A DNA stretch of 64,000 nucleotides from Myxococcales bacterium (GTDB lineage Bacteria > Myxococcota_A > Polyangia > Nannocystales > Nannocystaceae), in contig JACKDU010000002.1 of NCBI GenBank assembly GCA_020633335.1, forward strand, positions 868,001 through 932,000, written 5' to 3'. A program made the position numbers and the translations under genes. Of this stretch, positions 58,279 through 64,000 are shown one piece after another (within the stretch, counting starts at the first letter, position 1; each line of letters opens with the position of its first letter). The notes under the pieces are model-generated. The model was not told the origin of the DNA and ran no database searches. It worked only from the letters and a program-made list of their open reading frames with translations.

Positions 58279-60633
58279 GTGGCCGCCGCCGTCCACATCT
58301 TCGGGATCCGCCACCACGGCCCCGGCTGCGCGCGCTCGCTGCGGGCGGCCCTCGAGGCGCTCGCGCCCGAGTGCGTGGTGATCGAGGGGCCGCCCGACGC
58401 CGAGGACGTGCTCGCCCTCGCCGTCGATCCCGCGATGAGCCCGCCCGTCGCCCTCCTGATCTACCCGGAGGGCGCGCCGGAGCGGGCCGCCTACTACCCC
58501 TTCGCCGAGTTCTCGCCGGAGTGGCAGGCGATCCGCTACGCGCTCGATCGCAGGATCCCGCTCCGCTTCATGGACCTCCCGCTCACCCACCGCTTCGCCG
58601 AGGAGGATCGCGCCCAGGCCGAGGCCGCCGCCGCGCTCCCGGCGGAGCTGACCGAAGAGACAGAACCTTCGGAGGACGCGGGCGCGGGCGCGGGCGAATG
58701 CGAGCACGAGCACGAGGCGCCGGACGACGACGAGCCCGCCGCCCTCCGCGTCGACCCCCTCGGGGTCCTCGCCGAGGCCGCCGGCTACAACGACCGCGAG
58801 CTCTGGTGGGAGCAGCAGGTCGAGCAGCGGATCGACCCCGCCGGCCTCTTCGAGGGGATCTTGGAGGCGATGACGGCCCTCCGCGAGCAGCACCCGCCGC
58901 CGACCGGCCACGAGGCGCTCCGCGAGGCCCACATGCGCAAGACGATCCGCGCGGCCGCCAAGGAGCACGCGACGGTCGCGGTCGTCTGCGGCGCCTGGCA
59001 CGGGCCGGCGCTCGTCGACCTCGGCGGCGCCAAGGCCGACAACGCGCTCCTCAAGGGGCTCGGCAAGTCCAAGGTGATCGCCACCTGGATCCCCTGGACC
59101 TACGACCGCCTGACCTATGAGTCCGGTTATGGCGCGGGGATCGCCTCGCCCGGCTGGTACCAGCACCTCTGGAGCGCCCCCGATCGCTCGGCGATCCGCT
59201 GGGCGACCCTCGCCGCCCGCCTCCTCCGCGAGAAGGACCTCGACGCCTCGTCGGCCTCGGTGATCGAGGTCGTCCGCCTCGCCCACTCGCTCGCCGCCCT
59301 CCGCGACCTCCCGCTCCCCGGCCTCGCCGAGCTCCGCGAGTCGATCGAGACCGTCCTCTGCCACGGCGACCCGACCCCGCTCGCGCTCGTCCGCCGCGCC
59401 CTCGAGGTCGGCGACGCCCTCGGCGAGGTCCCCGAGGGCGCGCCGATGGTGCCGCTGCAGAAGGACCTCCTCCTCGCCCAGAAGCGCCTCCGCCTCAAGC
59501 CCAGCGCCGAGCAGAAGGATCTCAAGCTCGACCTCCGCAAGCCGGGCGACCTCGAGAAGTCGACGCTCCTCCACCGCCTGACGATCCTCGAGATCCCCTG
59601 GGGCGAGCTCAGCGAGCGGAGCGGCGAGAAGGGCGTCGGCTCCTTCCGCGAGCAGTGGCGCTACGCCTGGACCCCCGAGCTCGCGGTCAAGGTGATCGAG
59701 GCCAACGTCTTCGGCAACACGGTCGAGAGCGCGGCGATCGAGCGGGTCCGCCGCAGGGCCCAGGGCGCGACCCTCGGCGAGCTCACCGGCCTCCTCGAGG
59801 CGATCCTCCCCGCCGATCTCGAGCCCGCGCTCGCCCCCCTCCTCGCCCGCCTCCAGGCGGTCGCGGCCGTCACCGCCGACGTCCGCGAGCTGATGAAGGC
59901 GCTCCCGCCCCTCGCCCGCGTGAGCCGCTACGGCGACGTCCGCGGCGCCCGCGAGGCCGAGCTGCGGCCGCTCATCGACGGCCTCTGCGAGCGGATCCTG
60001 ATCGGCCTCCCCTCCGCCTGCGCGTCGCTCGACGACGACGCCGCCGACGACATGGTCGCCGGCCTCGGCGAGGTCCACGAGAGCGTCCGCCTCCTCGACC
60101 GCGACGCGCTCCGCCAGGAGTGGCTGGTCGCGCTCGCCGGCCTGATGGCCAACGAGGCGATCCACGGGCGAGTGCGCGGCCGCGCGGCCCGCCTCCGCCT
60201 CGAGCTCGGCGACCTCGACGAGGCCGCCCTCGCCCAGGCCGCCAGCCTCGCGCTCTCCCGGGCCAACGAGCCCTCCCAGGCCGCCGCCTGGGCCGAGGGG
60301 CTCCTCCGCGGCTCCGGCCTCCTGCTGATCCACCAGGACGCGATCTGGCGGGTCCTCGACGGCTGGCTGGTCGAGCTCAGCGACGACGCCTTCGCCGCGG
60401 TCCTCCCGCTCCTCCGCCGCGCCTTCGTCGAGTTCTCCGACCCCGAGCGCCGGCAGATGGGCGACAAGGTCAAGCACCTCGGCGGCGGCGCCCGGCCCCG
60501 CGCCCAGGCGGCGGCGGCCTCCGCCGGCCTCGCCGATCTCGAGCGCGACCGCGCCGACCGGGTCCTGCCTGTCCTTGCGACCATCCTCGGGGTACCTGCC
60601 CCCGGGGCCAGCTCGGGAGACGCCACCCCATGA
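58279..60633 (+). CDS. DUF5682 family protein
   Basis: The 784-residue protein starts VHIFGIRHHGPGCARSLRAA (GTG at 58279), the DUF5682 signature. The first part with VVIEGPPDAEDVLALAVDPA and VVCGAWHGPALVD resembles the TraB/PrgY-like fold. A His/Glu-rich acidic insert (GECEHEHEAPDDDE) lies near residue 135. The second half is helical with repeats. Its TGA overlaps the ATG of the vWA gene as ATGA. It is the largest member of the operon and probably its substrate-handling partner, which is inferred from position only. Confidence 0.9.
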   Translation: MAAAVHIFGIRHHGPGCARSLRAALEALAPECVVIEGPPDAEDVLALAVDPAMSPPVALLIYPEGAPERAAYYPFAEFSPEWQAIRYALDRRIPLRFMDLPLTHRFAEEDRAQAEAAAALPAELTEETEPSEDAGAGAGECEHEHEAPDDDEPAALRVDPLGVLAEAAGYNDRELWWEQQVEQRIDPAGLFEGILEAMTALREQHPPPTGHEALREAHMRKTIRAAAKEHATVAVVCGAWHGPALVDLGGAKADNALLKGLGKSKVIATWIPWTYDRLTYESGYGAGIASPGWYQHLWSAPDRSAIRWATLAARLLREKDLDASSASVIEVVRLAHSLAALRDLPLPGLAELRESIETVLCHGDPTPLALVRRALEVGDALGEVPEGAPMVPLQKDLLLAQKRLRLKPSAEQKDLKLDLRKPGDLEKSTLLHRLTILEIPWGELSERSGEKGVGSFREQWRYAWTPELAVKVIEANVFGNTVESAAIERVRRRAQGATLGELTGLLEAILPADLEPALAPLLARLQAVAAVTADVRELMKALPPLARVSRYGDVRGAREAELRPLIDGLCERILIGLPSACASLDDDAADDMVAGLGEVHESVRLLDRDALRQEWLVALAGLMANEAIHGRVRGRAARLRLELGDLDEAALAQAASLALSRANEPSQAAAWAEGLLRGSGLLLIHQDAIWRVLDGWLVELSDDAFAAVLPLLRRAFVEFSDPERRQMGDKVKHLGGGARPRAQAAAASAGLADLERDRADRVLPVLATILGVPAPGASSGDATP

Positions 60634-61799
60634 GCGACGCGATCGACGACGACGAGCGCCTCCGCCGCTGGCGCCTGATCCTCGGCAAGCCGGCCCAGGA
60701 CGCGCTCGGCTGCGCCCTCGGCCGCGAGGGCGTGGCGATGGACGACGCCCTCGCCGCCCTCTACGAGAGCGACCGCAAGGGGGGCCTCGGCGCCTCGGCC
60801 CCGAGCGTCAGCCGCTGGCTCGGCGACATCCGCACCTACTTCCCGACCCCGGTCGTCAAGCTGATGCAGAAGGACGCCCTCGACCGCCTCGGCCTCAAGA
60901 AGATGCTGATGGAGCCCGAGCTCCTCGAGGCGGTCGAGCCCGACGTCAACCTGGTGGCCTCGCTGGTCTCGCTGAGCAAGGTGATCCCCGAGCGGACCAA
61001 GGAGACCGCGCGGATGGTCGTCCGCAAGGTCGTCGACGACCTCGAGAAGCGGCTGCGGGCGTCGATGACCCAGGCGGTGCGCGGCGCCCTGAGCCGGGCG
61101 ATCCGCACCCGCCGCCCGCGCCTCAACGAGATCGACTGGCCGCGGACGATCCGCCGCAACCTCAAGAACTACCTCCCCGATCGCAAGACGATCATCGCCT
61201 CCGAGCTCCACGGCTTCGGCCACAAGCGCTCCAGCCTCCGCGACATCATCCTCTGCATCGACCAGAGCGGATCGATGGCCCCCTCGGTGGTCTACTCGTC
61301 GGTCTTCGGCGCGGTCCTGGCGTCGATGCGCGCGGTCTCGACCCAGATGGTGGTCTTCGACACCGCGATCGTCGACCTCACCGCCGAGCTCCGCGATCCG
61401 GTCGACCTCCTCTTCGGCTGCCGCCTCGGCGGCGGCACCGACATCGCCCGCGCGCTCGCCTACTGCCAGGGGCTGGTGCGGCGGCCCTCGCAGACGATCC
61501 TCGTGCTGATCACCGACCTCTACGAGGGCGGCGACCGCAAGAAGATGCTCGAGCGCGCGGCCTCGCTGGTCGCCTCCGGCGTCTGCGTGGTCTGCCTCCT
61601 CGCCCTCAGCGACCAGGGCGCGCCCTTCTACGACCACCAGAACGCCCGCCGCTTCGCCGAGCTCGGGATCCCGACCTTCGCCTGCACCCCGGACCTCTTC
61701 CCCGAGCTCATGGCCGCGGCGATCCAGCGCCAGGACCTCAAGAGCTGGGCGGCGAAGAACGAGATCGCGGTCGCCCGCGGCGAGGACGAGGACGCCTAG
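60630..61799 (+). CDS. vWA domain protein, last gene of the SWIM operon
   Basis: The 389-residue protein has an N-terminal helical part (about 1-200) and a vWA domain with a complete metal-ion site: LCIDQSGSMAPS (DxSxS), then the threonine in GGGTDIARAL and the aspartate in LITDLYEGGD. It should pair with the MoxR ATPase of the operon. In contrast, the vWA of the island module (8798-11563) has a degenerate site. The ATG at 60630 overlaps the TGA of the DUF5682 gene. The stop overlaps by a few bases with the stop of the convergent M16 gene (CTAG at 61796-61799). Confidence 0.93.
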   Translation: MSDAIDDDERLRRWRLILGKPAQDALGCALGREGVAMDDALAALYESDRKGGLGASAPSVSRWLGDIRTYFPTPVVKLMQKDALDRLGLKKMLMEPELLEAVEPDVNLVASLVSLSKVIPERTKETARMVVRKVVDDLEKRLRASMTQAVRGALSRAIRTRRPRLNEIDWPRTIRRNLKNYLPDRKTIIASELHGFGHKRSSLRDIILCIDQSGSMAPSVVYSSVFGAVLASMRAVSTQMVVFDTAIVDLTAELRDPVDLLFGCRLGGGTDIARALAYCQGLVRRPSQTILVLITDLYEGGDRKKMLERAASLVASGVCVVCLLALSDQGAPFYDHQNARRFAELGIPTFACTPDLFPELMAAAIQRQDLKSWAAKNEIAVARGEDEDA

Positions 61800-64000
61800 C
61801 GGGCGAAGAGGTCGCGAAGCGACACGACCTCGACCTCGCCGAAGCGCTCCAACGAGTCCGCGTCGAAGCGCCGCGGATCACCGACGATCATCACGGTGAG
61901 CGGCCGCCCCGCGACGTGGGCCGCGTGGAAGCGGCGGATCGCCGCGAAGTCGAGCTCCTCGAGCCCCTCCATCAGCCCCCGCCGCGGATCCTCGCCGAAG
62001 CCGAGGAGGCGCCAGGCCTCGACGGTCTCCTGGAGCTGACGAAAGCCCGGGTAGGCCGCCTCGGTCGAGCGCAGGAGCGCGGCCCGGACGCTCTCGATCC
62101 GCCCCTCGCGCTCGGGGAGCTCGCGGATCAGCTCGGCGAGGACGTCGAGCGCGTCGAGGGTCTTGTCGCCCTGGGTGCCGACGTAGGCGAGGAGCGCCCC
62201 CGGAGCGCCGGCCCGCACCCCCTCGTAGTAGCGGCCGCGCGCCGAGTAGGCGAGCGCCCGCAGCTCGCGGATCTCCTGGAAGATGAGCCCGCCCATCCCG
62301 CCGCCGAGGTACTCGTTGAAGCCCGCGAGGCCGACCCGCTCGTCGCCGGCGATCGCCTTGCCCTCGACCAGCGCGTAGACGTGGGTCTGGAGGCTCTGGC
62401 GGCGCTTGACCAGGAAGACCCGATCGCGCTCGCGGACGATCCGCTCGCGGACCACCCTGGGCTTCGCCGGCGCCAGCTTGTCACGGAAGCGGACCGCCGC
62501 GCCGACCTCGCGGGCGACCTCGGCGGCCGAGCGGCGGCCGACGTAGCGCACCGTCACCGCGTGGCCCTGCGCGCGATCGAGCGCCTTGATCAGATCACGC
62601 GGCCGGAGCCCGCGGAGCTCCTGGGGGCCGACGTCGCGGAGGTAGGTCGAGAGCTCGCCGTAGCTCGCGTACTCGCGGAGCGCGTCGGCGATCACGCTGG
62701 GTTGGCGGCGCTCGACCAGCGCCCGCCCCCAGCGCTCGCGGCGGACCCGACGGAGCGCCGCCCGGTCCTCGGCGGGCCCGCGGAGGATCTCGTCGACGAG
62801 CGCGAGCGAGGCCCCGAGCCCGGCCTCCGGGCCCTCCAGGCGGAAGATCAGCGCCTCCTCGGTCGCCTCGACCTCGAGGGTCGTCGCCAGCTCAAAGAGC
62901 GCCGCCCGCAGGGCGTCGGCGTCGCGCTCGCGGGTGCCGACGCTCTTGAGGTAGTCGCCCACGACCCCGAGCTCGCGGATCGCGTAGCGGCCGACGCCGA
63001 AGCGGAGCTCGAGGGTGTAGAGCTCGTTGAAGGGGTTGGCGCTCGCCTCGACGACCACCCCGGGGGCGACCATCGCCCGATCGATCGCCCGGGCGAAGTC
63101 GACGTAGCGCGGCGAGGCCGGCGGATCCGGGCGCTCGTGGAGGCGCCGCGCGAAGGCCGAGCGGCGGCCGGCCGCCGGCTTGATCGGCTTCAAGACCGGC
63201 TTCTCGAGGCGATCCTTGCCGGGGAAGCCGACCCGCGAGTGGAAGGCGAGGTAGTCGTCGCCGTAGTAGCGCTCGGCGGCGGCGATCACCGCCTTGCGAT
63301 CGACCGCGGCGAGGCGGGCGAGCGCGTCGACGCTGGTCGCCCACGAGTGGCCGCGGCCGAAGCTCGCCACCATCTCCAGGACCCGCTCCTGGTTGCTCTC
63401 CCACTTGCGGGCGTAGCGGCCGAGGAGCGCCCGCCGGGCGGCGTCCAGCTCGGCGTCGCTGAACTCGCCGCGGCGCAGCGCGCCGATCGCCCCGAGGAGC
63501 CGCCGCTCGGCGCCCGCGAAGGTCTGGGTGACCAGGCGGGGGACGACCGCGACCAAGCCGACGCCGTACTCGTTGAGCGGGATCGGCACCGCCTGGGCGA
63601 ACAAGACCGCCCCCGAGCGGCCGAGCTGATCGAGGCGCCCGGCCCCCTGCTCGTTGGTCAGGAGCTCGTTGCAGACCAGCACCGCCGGGTGATCGGGGTG
63701 GCCCTCCGGCGGCAGGCGGAAGCCGAGGCCGAGCGCCCGCACCGGGGTCATCCGCACGGTCGCGCTCGATCGGCCCTCCTTGGCCGCGACCGCCGGCTTC
63801 GCCGCCCGCTCGTAGTGGCTCTTGGGCCAGGTCCCAAAGGTCTCCTCGATCCGCGGCCAGATCGCCTCGGGGTCGAGGTCGCCGGCGAGCACCAGCGCCA
63901 TGTTCTCCGGGACATAGTGCCGGCGGTAGAAGGCGTACATCTCGCGGAGCGAGGGCCGCTTGAGGTGATCGACCGAGCCGAGGATCGTCTGGGTGCCGTA
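61796..64000 (-). CDS. M16-family metallopeptidase, C-terminal part (start outside window)
   Basis: The frame is open to the right edge. The visible 734 residues begin YGTQTILGSVDHLKRPSLRE, then MYAFYRRHYVPENMALVLAG, the typical M16 segment after the HxxEH zinc site, which lies beyond the window. A first peptidase domain ends near the linker ERPDPPASPR. A second, non-catalytic M16 domain follows (LFLVKRRQSLQTHVYAL-like strand, GGGMGGLIFQEIRELRALAY). Two-domain M16 proteins cleave peptides inside a closed chamber. There is no signal in the visible part. The internal ATG at 63940 is not the true start. Confidence 0.92.
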   Translation of the reverse strand, partial: YGTQTILGSVDHLKRPSLREMYAFYRRHYVPENMALVLAGDLDPEAIWPRIEETFGTWPKSHYERAAKPAVAAKEGRSSATVRMTPVRALGLGFRLPPEGHPDHPAVLVCNELLTNEQGAGRLDQLGRSGAVLFAQAVPIPLNEYGVGLVAVVPRLVTQTFAGAERRLLGAIGALRRGEFSDAELDAARRALLGRYARKWESNQERVLEMVASFGRGHSWATSVDALARLAAVDRKAVIAAAERYYGDDYLAFHSRVGFPGKDRLEKPVLKPIKPAAGRRSAFARRLHERPDPPASPRYVDFARAIDRAMVAPGVVVEASANPFNELYTLELRFGVGRYAIRELGVVGDYLKSVGTRERDADALRAALFELATTLEVEATEEALIFRLEGPEAGLGASLALVDEILRGPAEDRAALRRVRRERWGRALVERRQPSVIADALREYASYGELSTYLRDVGPQELRGLRPRDLIKALDRAQGHAVTVRYVGRRSAAEVAREVGAAVRFRDKLAPAKPRVVRERIVRERDRVFLVKRRQSLQTHVYALVEGKAIAGDERVGLAGFNEYLGGGMGGLIFQEIRELRALAYSARGRYYEGVRAGAPGALLAYVGTQGDKTLDALDVLAELIRELPEREGRIESVRAALLRSTEAAYPGFRQLQETVEAWRLLGFGEDPRRGLMEGLEELDFAAIRRFHAAHVAGRPLTVMIVGDPRRFDADSLERFGEVEVVSLRDLFAR

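Noticed and set aside
56908..60477. 1189-residue minus-strand open frame opposite the MoxR and DUF5682 genes
   Set aside because: Shadow frame; the plus strand encodes recognised families with overlapping starts and stops.

Overview
This is a very GC-rich window dense with genes. Its many secreted lipoproteins carry Thr/Ser/Gly-rich linkers behind the lipobox (for example starting at 16179, 30276 and 48260). It also has DUF4215-type cysteine-rich repeats, Hanks-type kinases, a CheB/CheR-PAS protein and effector-associated-domain (EAD) conflict genes. Together these suggest a myxobacterium, probably of the Nannocystis/Plesiocystis/Enhygromyxa group. That assignment rests on gene style, not on a marker gene. 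No rRNA, tRNA, CRISPR array or insertion sequence was recognised.

Accessory island (about 1-23.8 kb). This part looks like a compound conflict/sensing locus. It holds a NACHT ATPase fused to a formylglycine-generating-enzyme/sulfatase-like (FGS) domain (102-3251, minus), facing a SEFIR gene that overlaps an EAD1 gene (3438-4435). Next come an XRE regulator with a small lipoprotein, a Ser/Thr kinase and a stand-alone FGS protein. A minus-strand operon follows: an EAD1-calcineurin phosphoesterase (15691-12680), a MoxR AAA+ ATPase (12680-11520) and a vWA-FGS protein (11563-8798). A second, truncated NACHT gene lies at 17931-19679.

The most important observation is a diversity-generating retroelement (DGR) embedded in this island. 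A 125-bp template repeat (TR, 7637-7761) is matched, without gaps, by the 3' ends of two FGS genes: VR1 at 8845-8969 (vWA-FGS) and VR2 at 6574-6698 (stand-alone FGS). By hand count, 15 of 17 TR/VR1 differences and 17 of 21 TR/VR2 differences fall on adenines of the TR coding strand, the signature of DGR mutagenic retrohoming. The gene between them (7807-8673) is an in-frame fusion of the HRDC-type DGR accessory protein to the last third of the DGR reverse transcriptase. It keeps YMDD but has lost the fingers and the first palm motifs. The window therefore shows a MoxR/vWA/EAD1 system whose FGS recognition surface was targeted by a DGR that now appears broken in cis.

Middle region (23.8-54 kb). 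This is mainly housekeeping and signalling: an acyl-CoA ligase, a ClC channel, a decayed subtilisin gene, a beta-helix lipoprotein, a TPR kinase, a dithiol/FAD disulfide reductase with a PP2C phosphatase, a large lipoprotein, a hybrid histidine kinase next to a CheB-CheR-PAS protein, a phosphotransferase, a thioesterase, a TauD-like dioxygenase, a lipin-like lipoprotein, GTP-dependent PEP carboxykinase and a VOC protein.

Right end (54.2-61.8 kb). This is a tight five-gene operon (SWIM zinc finger, DUF5691, MoxR ATPase, DUF5682, vWA), the second MoxR/vWA module in the window. It meets the 3' part of an M16 metallopeptidase gene that runs off the right edge.

Several genes in the left 30 kb are internally deleted or beheaded (reverse transcriptase, second NACHT, FG-GAP-like protein, subtilisin), so this part is either a decaying island or contains assembly deletions.
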